Shown piece by piece: positions 1 through 4,882 of a stretch of DNA of 11,118 nt. A program made the translations under genes and the position numbers. Position 1 is the stretch's first letter; every line of letters starts with the position of its first letter. The stretch lies in assembly GCA_005240105.1 (NCBI GenBank), contig SBAT01000242.1, positions 1 through 11,118 of the forward strand, read 5' to 3'. Source of the DNA: Chloroflexota bacterium (GTDB lineage Bacteria; Cyanobacteriota; Vampirovibrionia; Obscuribacterales; Obscuribacteraceae). Under the pieces are notes generated by a model. The model saw only the letters and a list, made by a program, of their open reading frames with translations, ran no database searches and had not been told where the DNA came from.

Positions 1-82
1 CGCCAGTTTTGCCGTAGCCATGCGCAGCCCCCGCAACTGAGCTCAGTTGCGGGGGCTGCGCATGGCTACGGCAAAACTGGCG
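1..82. repeat. Perfect 82-bp palindrome at the left end, probable fold-back artefact
   Basis: Bases 1-41 are the exact reverse complement of 42-82, with the centre in TGAGCTCA. The right arm (from about 42) is also the start of the sequence repeated at the right end of the window and lies in the reading frame of the gene that crosses the ends. The left arm has no counterpart at the right end. The simplest reading is an inverted chimera or snap-back end added to a circular molecule. A hairpin telomere of a linear replicon would also give a perfect palindrome, but the other end shows none. Confidence 0.85.
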
Positions 83-104
83 AAGTTACCATTGGGTATT
101 CCCA
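42..104 (+). repeat. Terminal direct repeat, copy 1 (overlap of a circular contig)
   Basis: These 63 bases match 11056-11118 with three substitutions (66/11080, 73/11087, 77/11091). The differences change Gln-Asn to Lys-Thr in the encoded protein and leave one Gly codon synonymous. Joining the ends across this overlap restores one uninterrupted gene and implies a circle of about 11,014 bp (105-11118). The mismatches suggest read errors at a contig end or mixed strain variants. Confidence 0.85.
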
Positions 105-480
105 AATCTCCGTCAAAGGAGTACAGGACTTAGCAAAGGACTTTCAGAAAGAGGTTGATAAAGGTGACCGGTCGAGTAATCCTTTAGCGAAGTACTTAAA
201 AATGAGCAACGAAAAAATCCTTGAAAGTCTCTCTAATCCTCAAGAATTGCCTTTGTTGGTAGCTGCCAATCTGGCTCACAATGTTGGAATGTACAATCGT
301 AACCACTATCCAATCAACGAACAAACTCTTGGATATGGCTTCAATCCTGACTTACCGCCTCAAAAACCTAAAGAAGGGCACGAGTTACTGCCACCGAAAG
401 AACGCCTGGACAAGTCTCCACATGCCCATAACATCAGTGTTTGGTTGCAGAAGATCCACGACGCAGAAAACGGTAAATAG
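43..480 (+). CDS. C-terminal part of lysozyme-like protein (gene split by the window ends)
   Basis: This is the 3' part of the gene that starts at 10148. From 43 the frame reads S-V-A-G-A-A-H-G-Y-G, then GEVTIGYSQIS, and ends at TAG 478-480. The frame is also open back to base 1 through the palindrome, so gene callers may start it at 1 or at the internal ATG 202. The part after the overlap holds a helical region with LPLLVAANLAHNVGMYN and the segment TLGYGFNPDLPPQKP. Such helices follow the catalytic part in some lysozyme-like muralytic folds, which is my inference. Joined with the 10148 part the protein has about 448 residues. The last 47 bp overlap a convergent minus-strand gene. Confidence 0.85.
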   Translation, partial: SVAGAAHGYGKTGEVTIGYSQISVKGVQDLAKDFQKEVDKGDRSSNPLAKYLKMSNEKILESLSNPQELPLLVAANLAHNVGMYNRNHYPINEQTLGYGFNPDLPPQKPKEGHELLPPKERLDKSPHAHNISVWLQKIHDAENGK

Positions 481-721
481 CATAAACTCCCAATCCGAGC
501 AGACCGGACGGCAAACCGATTATCACGAAAAATTCAGAGGACATTGCAAAAGCATCCAATTGACCTGGGACTTTACCAAACAGTGAATAGTTTTTTCCAA
601 TACTCTCTACGAATTCGCCCTGTCCAAGCCATGCACCGAGCGCTCCTGAAAGTAAGCAAGGCGCAAAAAAGGCAATAAGCCAGCCCCGATATGATTTTTT
701 TTGCTTGGTTTGCTCTCCCAT
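434..721 (-). CDS. Small membrane protein with two transmembrane helices
   Basis: The 95-residue protein has a basic N-terminus (MGEQTKQKKSYRG), a hydrophobic helix at about residues 14-33 (WLIAFFAPCLLSGALGAWLG), a polar stretch of about 30 residues, a second helix at about 64-86 (FFVIIGLPSGLLGLGVYAIY) and a basic tail. This topology is unlikely by chance and supports a real inner-membrane gene. I do not recognise the family. The start is ATG 719-721; no clear Shine-Dalgarno is visible, though TTGACT and TATACT lie just upstream at a short 14-bp spacing. It converges on the lysozyme-like gene and overlaps its last 47 bp. A membrane partner or immunity role for that neighbour is only a guess. 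Confidence 0.7.
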   Translation of the reverse strand: MGEQTKQKKSYRGWLIAFFAPCLLSGALGAWLGQGEFVESIGKNYSLFGKVPGQLDAFAMSSEFFVIIGLPSGLLGLGVYAIYRFLRRGSSATKH

Positions 722-756
722 CGTTCAAGTATAGAATGCCACTGGCTAGTCAAGCG

Positions 757-785
757 TTGTCAGTCAGATCGCTCACTCATATACT
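757..785 (+). promoter_or_regulatory. Sigma70-type promoter of the HTH/coiled-coil gene, likely leaderless
   Basis: TTGTCA (757-762) and TATACT (780-785) are separated by exactly 17 bp. The start codon ATG 792-794 begins 7 bases after the -10 box, so transcription would start at or next to the A of the ATG, giving a leaderless mRNA. No Shine-Dalgarno precedes the ATG, which fits. TCATATACTCTT around this -10 box recurs at 1388-1399. Confidence 0.65.
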
Positions 786-791
786 CTTTGC

Positions 792-1370
792 ATGAGTGAT
801 ACCGCCCGTGATTATCAGACGATTGACGCAGCTGCTACCGAAGGGCTGGAAGATTTGTTTGAACCCCAGGCCAGCACAAGCCAGGCCAGCTCAGACCAGG
901 GCCTAGCCACCCCTGACCAGACTAGCGTAAGTGTCACTGTCGACGAGGCTGCTAAGTTAATCGGTGTTAGCGCACGAACCGTTCTTAGAAGACTTCAGAA
1001 GGGCTCTCTCAGTGGCTATAAGGTACAAGGTCAGTTCGGGCCGGAGTGGCGAGTTTGCTGTTCTGAACCCCAGTCCAGCACAAGCCAGGCCAGCTCAGAC
1101 CAGGGCCTAGCCACCCCTGACCAGCCCCACCCGGCTCAAGCAGATGATCTATTGGTGACTGAATTACGCCAACAAATAGCCGACCTGAAGCTTGAGTTGA
1201 ACAATAAAGTTTTAGAAGCGCAAAGAGAAATACAAGCAGCGGCTTTTCGAAATGGCTATCTCGAATCGCAGTTAGAAAATGAGCGAGAGCAAATCAAACT
1301 GCTGACTGACAGCCAGCATAAGCCCGGCAGATGGACGCAATTTTCCACCTGGTTCTTCAAGGGACGCTAG
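792..1370 (+). CDS. Helix-turn-helix DNA-binding protein with coiled coil
   Basis: The protein has 192 residues. Residues about 48-88 (SVTVDEAAKLIGVSARTVLRRL, continuing to GYKVQGQFGPEWRV) look like an excisionase/MerR-type helix-turn-helix with a following wing. Residues about 118-173 are heptad-like and charged, a probable dimerising coiled coil, and the tail RWTQFSTWFFKGR is amphipathic. The HTH is bracketed by two near-identical 20-residue linkers (24-43 and 92-111) encoded by a 61-bp direct repeat. The gene lies upstream of the rep leader in the same direction, so it may regulate rep or copy number, or act in segregation; that is inference. The start rests on the promoter spacing. Confidence 0.85.
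   Translation: MSDTARDYQTIDAAATEGLEDLFEPQASTSQASSDQGLATPDQTSVSVTVDEAAKLIGVSARTVLRRLQKGSLSGYKVQGQFGPEWRVCCSEPQSSTSQASSDQGLATPDQPHPAQADDLLVTELRQQIADLKLELNNKVLEAQREIQAAAFRNGYLESQLENEREQIKLLTDSQHKPGRWTQFSTWFFKGR
860..920 (+). repeat. 61-bp direct repeat, copy 1
   Basis: Identical to 1064-1124 except at one base (870 G against 1074 T, Ala against Ser). It encodes the Ser/Gln/Pro-rich linker EPQASTSQASSDQGLATPDQ. The copies are 204 bp apart (68 codons), so both are in frame. Confidence 0.95.
1064..1124 (+). repeat. 61-bp direct repeat, copy 2
   Basis: Second copy of the 860-920 repeat, encoding EPQSSTSQASSDQGLATPDQ after the HTH wing. Recombination between the copies would delete 68 codons in frame and leave a 124-residue protein without its DNA-binding domain. 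Confidence 0.95.
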
Positions 1371-1404
1371 CATTTTCTCTTCAACGATCATATACTCTTG
1401 ATTG

Positions 1405-1437
1405 GCATAACTGCCACCATACATGGTGCTGTTATGC
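1405..1437. promoter_or_regulatory. Operator-like imperfect palindrome upstream of rep
   Basis: GCATAAC (1405-1411) pairs with GTTATGC (1431-1437), and inside it CACCAT (1415-1420) pairs with ATGGTG (1423-1428), with only a small internal loop. There is no T-run after it, so an intrinsic terminator is unlikely. A -10-like TATAGT (1455-1460) follows, putting the dyad over the expected -35 area. TCATATACTCTT (1388-1399), shared with the promoter of the HTH gene, lies just before. A binding site for the upstream HTH protein or for Rep is plausible but not shown. Confidence 0.55.
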
Positions 1438-1464
1438 AAAGAATATCAAAGGAATATAGTCGCT

Positions 1465-1592
1465 AAAAACAAAAGAACAGCCTAGACGGCTGCCCAGATG
1501 CGGAAAAGCAAAGACTTACCATCTCTGCCCTAGAACGCATATTCAATTTTTCGGTTCGGGAGTTTTCTTGGAAGGATTTCCCCTCGGACATG
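1465..1592 (-). ncRNA. Candidate counter-transcribed copy-control RNA in the rep leader
   Basis: On the minus strand, TTGACT (1622-1627) and TATCCT (1599-1604) are 17 bp apart, predicting a start near 1592. The predicted RNA contains a 7-bp stem with a 7-nt loop (1508-1528, one G-U pair). It ends in CAGCC-GTCTA-GGCTG (1478-1492), which is followed by TTCTTTTGTTTTT (1477-1465), a good intrinsic terminator. The RNA of about 128 nt would be fully complementary to the rep mRNA leader. Antisense RNAs of this layout control plasmid copy number in several Rep families (for example pT181- and ColE2-type). The assignment is by layout only. Confidence 0.6.
1478..1492 (-). terminator. Intrinsic terminator of the antisense RNA
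   Basis: On the minus strand CAGCC and GGCTG form a 5-bp stem around GTCTA, which G-U pairs can extend by two. The T-rich tract TTCTTTTGTTTTT follows directly (1477-1465). Confidence 0.6.
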
Positions 1593-1598
1593 AGAGAA

Positions 1599-1627
1599 AG
1601 GATACTAGGGATAAGGCGGTCAGTCAA
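1599..1627 (-). promoter_or_regulatory. Antisense promoter in the rep leader
   Basis: TTGACT and TATCCT at a 17-bp spacing, reading away from rep. The -35 box lies only 2 bp from the proposed rep start codon (TTG 1630), so antisense transcription and rep translation initiation share this segment. Confidence 0.6.
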
Positions 1628-1629
1628 GC

Positions 1630-3906
1630 TTGCTTGCAAAAGGGCAAGGAGCAAAGACGACCGGAGCCAAAGCGGTCCTAGAAGGGCTTTCGAGACTTCA
1701 GGATCAAAAGTTAGCTAAAAGAATTAATCCAGGGCCAGCACCGCAGGTGGTGGCTGCTAGATATTTGTCGTTGTATCCAAATCGCGTACAAGGCATATTG
1801 CGGCCGCCGGGTTGTAAGACATGGACGACGGTAAGCAAGCACTGGCCTGTCACAGACGAGACGATCCTGAGCGCTATAGCCGGGACTGAAAAAAATCTCT
1901 GGGGGCTTCGCTGGGGTGAGCAAACTAAATTTGCTGTCCTGGACATAGATAAGGGGAGTAGATACCACCAGGCGGCCGAGCTGCAAAAACTGCAGGAAAA
2001 ATTAGCTGCAGTCGGACTGCAAGCAAAGCCTTATCAATCCAGCGACTCAGGCGGCTGGCACCTTTACATATTCTTGGATGATTGGACCGACAGCAACGAT
2101 ATTAGAGAAACTTTGAAAAAGTGGCTGTACGGTCATGGCTATGAGATCCGCAACGGAGTATTAGAAGTCTTCCCGAGTGGCATGGGGCTTAGATTGCCCT
2201 TGCAGAGCGGTTTTGGTTGGCTGGACGACAGCGGCAACGTAATTCGAAGACGAGAAGAATGTAAAAGAGATGAGGCGCTAGCCGACTTCCTCAATGACCT
2301 GGAAGAAAACAAAAGAAATTGGAGCGAAGCGAAGAACCGCATAGGAAGTCAATTAGAGGCAAAACGTGTCAGCCAGGGCGTTAGCCCCCAGGCGCATAAC
2401 AAAGCCATTGATACAGAGGGTTTTGACGACTTCTTTAATTACCGGCTAATTCCTGAGAAATACCAAGATGGGCGCCAATACTGGCAGGAAGGCTTAAGCA
2501 AGAACGGACAACGCCATGACGCGATCCTGGCCATTGAGCACTATTTGTGGCATGGCGATAATTTCGCCGGCGCCGGCGGCTTGCCGGCACTGCCAGGTGA
2601 ATGGAACGACGAGGGGCGCTACCGGCTGATTCTGGCCTGGTTGCAGAAGAACCATAATGGGTTCTGTAATCACATAAATCGAGGCAACTGGCGGAAGGTA
2701 GAGGCGCAGATCAGGCGGGCTGTGAAGTGGCGGCGACCATCTGGAGCCTTCCAGGTAAGAGAACCTTACCAGCTCACGGAACGTTCAATAGAGCGCCTTA
2801 TAGCCCTATCCAAATCGACGGGCCGGACATGGACCCCTGAGGACTTGAGAAAGGGCAACGACGGCCGGGCGGCACAGGCGAGGGAGAAGATCGAGGCGGC
2901 GGTACAAGAGCTGATCGATAAAGGCCGTCGGGTAACTGGACGACAAATAATGCGGTTGACTGGTTGCAGCTATCACACCGTTAAGCGCCATTTGGATATC
3001 TGGGGGATATCGCCGGTGGTGGCATTGCCAAGGGCCGCAGGCGATCAGAACCCTTTTTTAGATCTTATAGGGGCGGGGGGTACTGCCCCTGGTTCGGAAA
3101 AAGAATTTTTAGATCGGCCCTGTTTGGGAGACTCACGGCAAACTGACCTACCTGGCCAACCAGCTCAGATTACAGTGACTGTTCGTGATGTTTGGGATGA
3201 CACTTTCTCTGGGGAGCTAGCGCCTATTGTCATAACGCCCCCCTTACTTCTGCCTGGCTCAAAGCCTACCAGCGAACACCCAGCATCAAGCCCAAGCCCT
3301 GCGGGTTGCTTCGCAAGCCTTGACGCCGGGGCCCTTGTTCGCAGGTTTTCAGGCAGAGGGTCAGGCGCTGCGGGGGGCTCCGAACCAGGAAGCGGCGGCT
3401 TAGAACATGCTGGCAGCTTTGTCTGTTATACTAATGCCATCGTGGGTGGTATCAAAGAGCGCGAGGGTGCAGCTTCTACAGTAGTTGCCCTGGCTTCCTT
3501 TGGAGCGAAAAGCAAAAACAAAAAGATAGCCTCCGACACTACTGATTATAAATTCTTGACAACAGTCAGACTAGGCTATTCATCGGGATTAGCAGATGAA
3601 TTTTCGCTGATCGAGGAGCCCTTATGCGGATCTCCACTTGTTGATGTAAGGTGTTTATCTCCACTGGGTAAGTATTTAGAGGTTTCCTTACATCAACCTA
3701 CCGCAAGTGCTCCTGCGATTACATCAGCTTGTCTACAGTGCTGTGTAAGGCTTTTCTGGTTTTCGATTGTCACTCAAGCGCCAAAAAATGAGGCTCGTAG
3801 TGGATGTAGACAATTGCTAGGTAAGCATTTAGGGATTCTCCTTGGTCGCGATGTAAGAGGACCACCAAATTGTAGACAGGCATGGCAAGCCAATCTAGGC
3901 AATTAG
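1630..3906 (+). CDS. Plasmid replication protein with AEP-type primase domain
   Basis: The 758-residue protein carries archaeo-eukaryotic primase signatures: acidic VLDIDKG (D105, D107), SDSGGWHLYIF (H144) and LEVFPSG...GLRLPL (residues 178-191). A helical PriCT-like region follows (about 270-375, with NGQRHDAIL near 292-300 and an RYRLILAWLQKNHNGFC stretch). Next comes a winged-helix-like segment (about 417-458, VTGRQIMRLTGCSYHTVKRHL). It probably initiates plasmid replication by priming at the downstream repeats. No in-frame ATG precedes the primase core, so the start is a non-ATG codon; TTG 1630 has AAGGCGG about 10 bp upstream. Residues about 470-758 are Gly/Ser/Pro-rich or unrecognisable, and their DNA holds iteron-like repeats, so a frameshift or non-conserved tail is possible. 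Rep function is well supported, the C-terminus less so. Confidence 0.85.
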   Translation: MLAKGQGAKTTGAKAVLEGLSRLQDQKLAKRINPGPAPQVVAARYLSLYPNRVQGILRPPGCKTWTTVSKHWPVTDETILSAIAGTEKNLWGLRWGEQTKFAVLDIDKGSRYHQAAELQKLQEKLAAVGLQAKPYQSSDSGGWHLYIFLDDWTDSNDIRETLKKWLYGHGYEIRNGVLEVFPSGMGLRLPLQSGFGWLDDSGNVIRRREECKRDEALADFLNDLEENKRNWSEAKNRIGSQLEAKRVSQGVSPQAHNKAIDTEGFDDFFNYRLIPEKYQDGRQYWQEGLSKNGQRHDAILAIEHYLWHGDNFAGAGGLPALPGEWNDEGRYRLILAWLQKNHNGFCNHINRGNWRKVEAQIRRAVKWRRPSGAFQVREPYQLTERSIERLIALSKSTGRTWTPEDLRKGNDGRAAQAREKIEAAVQELIDKGRRVTGRQIMRLTGCSYHTVKRHLDIWGISPVVALPRAAGDQNPFLDLIGAGGTAPGSEKEFLDRPCLGDSRQTDLPGQPAQITVTVRDVWDDTFSGELAPIVITPPLLLPGSKPTSEHPASSPSPAGCFASLDAGALVRRFSGRGSGAAGGSEPGSGGLEHAGSFVCYTNAIVGGIKEREGAASTVVALASFGAKSKNKKIASDTTDYKFLTTVRLGYSSGLADEFSLIEEPLCGSPLVDVRCLSPLGKYLEVSLHQPTASAPAITSACLQCCVRLFWFSIVTQAPKNEARSGCRQLLGKHLGILLGRDVRGPPNCRQAWQANLGN
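3640..3880. repeat. Iteron-like repeat cluster inside the rep 3' end
   Basis: Two related motifs recur in both orientations. GATGTAAG-type: GTTGATGTAAGG (3640-3651) with its exact inverted copy CCTTACATCAAC (3686-3697), CGATTACATCA (3716-3726, again at 4010-4020) and GATGTAAGA (3850-3858). TGTAGACA-type: TTGTCTACA (3729-3737), TGTAGACAA (3805-3813) and TTGTAGACAGG (3870-3880). Density and orientation suggest Rep-binding sites of a replication origin. The repeats continue in the non-coding DNA after rep. Confidence 0.65.
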
Positions 3907-4197
3907 CATCATTTGTCGCTAGGAGCGACCAGGGAAGTAGAGCACGTTAAAAGTGCCAACTGATGGGCTGTATGCAGGTTTGTGCTCCACTGTGCCGCTA
4001 ATGTGCCGCCGATTACATCAAAATTACATGTAGCTGTAGACGCCCGCAGGTAGTACCATAGGAGGTACGATCTCCCATTTGCATCATGGGAGCCGTAAGG
4101 CAAGATGAAAGCGCGGGCTCGCATCCGTAGGATGCTCACACGCTGACTGTCTACAGACAGGCTCAGATTTGGAATTGGAGCTGGTTATAGGCTCTAA
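3907..4197. other. Non-coding region, candidate replication origin and/or oriT
   Basis: This gap of about 290 bp between rep and the mob operon has no convincing gene. It holds a short hairpin GTCGCT-AGG-AGCGAC (3915-3929) right after the rep stop, a doubled TGTGCCGC (3991-4008), further iteron-like motifs (CGATTACATCA 4010-4020, CTGTAGAC 4034-4041, CTGTCTACAGACAG 4147-4160) and the multi-stem structure at 4034-4156. Position next to rep and directly before relaxase genes fits both a vegetative origin and a transfer origin; sequence alone does not tell which. Confidence 0.55.
4034..4156. other. Closed multi-stem structure (structured RNA or ori/oriT DNA)
   Basis: Perfect inverted repeats nest into one fold. 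CTGTAGAC (4034-4041) pairs with GTCTACAG (4149-4156) and closes the whole. GCCCGC (4042-4047) pairs with GCGGGC (4113-4118) directly inside it. Within this are hairpins GTACC/GGTAC (4053-4068) and CTCCCAT/ATGGGAG (4072-4092, 7-nt loop), and outside it GCATCC/GGATGC (4121-4135). Five compatible stems in 123 nt suggest selected structure, either as RNA on either strand or as single-stranded DNA during transfer or lagging-strand initiation. It matches no RNA family that I recognise. Confidence 0.55.
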
Positions 4198-4205
4198 TGT
4201 ATAAT
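4175..4205 (+). promoter_or_regulatory. Promoter of the mobilisation operon
   Basis: A consensus -10 TATAAT (4200-4205) with a partial -35 TTGGAG (4175-4180) at 19 bp. The long spacer suggests a regulated promoter. AGAGG lies about 9 bp before the first ATG at 4238. The ribbon-helix-helix protein encoded first in the operon is an obvious candidate autoregulator. Confidence 0.55.
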
Positions 4206-4237
4206 AACAGTATATGCGGCACTAGAGGTAGCGGCTC

Positions 4238-4657
4238 ATGACAGAGTCAAAAAAACGAGAATTTAAGCCGAAGGTAGAGACGAAGCTGAGGCGGGAAGAC
4301 TTCAAGCGCGTGGACGAGCTGGCGAAGTTGGAGAAGAAAACGAAGTCAGAGGTAGTAAGAGAGGCAGTGCTCTGGTATCTCGACAATCAGGAGCAGATAA
4401 AGAACGAGCCGCGAGAGACAGCGATAGCACTGGAAATCAAAGGTATGACGAATCGGATCTGCGCGATGCTTGCTAGGCAAGGGCGGCAGGTCGGGACGAT
4501 ATTTGAGCTTTCGTATTCGCAGATAAGCGGGACGGCAGAAGGGGCAGCCGCGTTTGAGGCGGCAGTGACGAAAGCGAATCAGAAGCAAAACCAGTCTGTG
4601 ACAAAAGACGAGCGCGAAGTAGTAGAGGCGATGAAGAAGAAGGTGAAGGGGCAATGA
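4238..4657 (+). CDS. Ribbon-helix-helix mobilisation accessory protein (MobC-like role)
   Basis: The 139-residue protein opens with a basic segment and a ribbon-helix-helix pattern at about 11-50 (a strand around VETKLRREDFKRVDEL, then helices through KKTKSEVVREAVLWYL), the fold of CopG/MobC-type DNA binders. The rest is mainly helical with an Ala/Gln-rich middle. As first gene of the operon before the relaxase it probably binds oriT to assist relaxosome assembly and may repress the operon. Its stop overlaps the next start (ATGA, 4654-4657), so translation is coupled. The family-level call is good; the MobC role is inferred from position. Confidence 0.8.
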   Translation: MTESKKREFKPKVETKLRREDFKRVDELAKLEKKTKSEVVREAVLWYLDNQEQIKNEPRETAIALEIKGMTNRICAMLARQGRQVGTIFELSYSQISGTAEGAAAFEAAVTKANQKQNQSVTKDEREVVEAMKKKVKGQ

Positions 4658-4878
4658 GCGACGAAAAGCAAAAGAAGCGAGCACGAAGAGCGCCACGACC
4701 AAAGAAGGCAATACCAGACCCACCGAAAGGGCGAGTACGTGCATACCGGCTGTGGTGCAAGGAGCACGCGCCACCATCGGCGAGGCAGATTCCAATCGAT
4801 CCTAGAATATCGATAAAGCCAGGCGAAGCCGAATGCGAAGAACCGGGCTGTACTAACCGGGCGTTCTGGGAGTATTGA
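4654..4878 (+). CDS. Small basic protein of the mob operon, possible zinc-binding
   Basis: The 74-residue protein has a very basic N-terminus (MSDEKQKKRARRAPRPKK). A potential metal site is formed by C35-x2-H38 (CKEH) and C61-x4-C66 (CEEPGC), and it ends FWEY. I do not recognise the family. The ATGA overlap with the gene before it and the 4-bp gap to the relaxase place it firmly in the mob operon, so a nucleic-acid-binding accessory role at oriT is reasonable inference. The frame is open and the context tight, so I regard it as real despite its size. Confidence 0.7.
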   Translation: MSDEKQKKRARRAPRPKKAIPDPPKGRVRAYRLWCKEHAPPSARQIPIDPRISIKPGEAECEEPGCTNRAFWEY

Positions 4879-4882
4879 GCGC

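Noticed and set aside
1..82. Hairpin telomere of a linear plasmid
   Set aside because: The opposite end has no palindrome and repeats the sequence in direct orientation, and a gene reads through the junction.
4042..4118. tRNA-like fold (7-nt loop with GCA)
   Set aside because: The CTCCCAT/ATGGGAG hairpin resembles an anticodon arm with a 7-nt loop, but there is no T-arm, no 7-bp acceptor with CCA position, and a pyrimidine follows the triplet.
3909..4139. 76-residue minus-strand open frame downstream of rep
   Set aside because: It lies over the multi-stem and iteron-like region, has no clear Shine-Dalgarno and a Trp/Tyr/Leu-rich chance composition.
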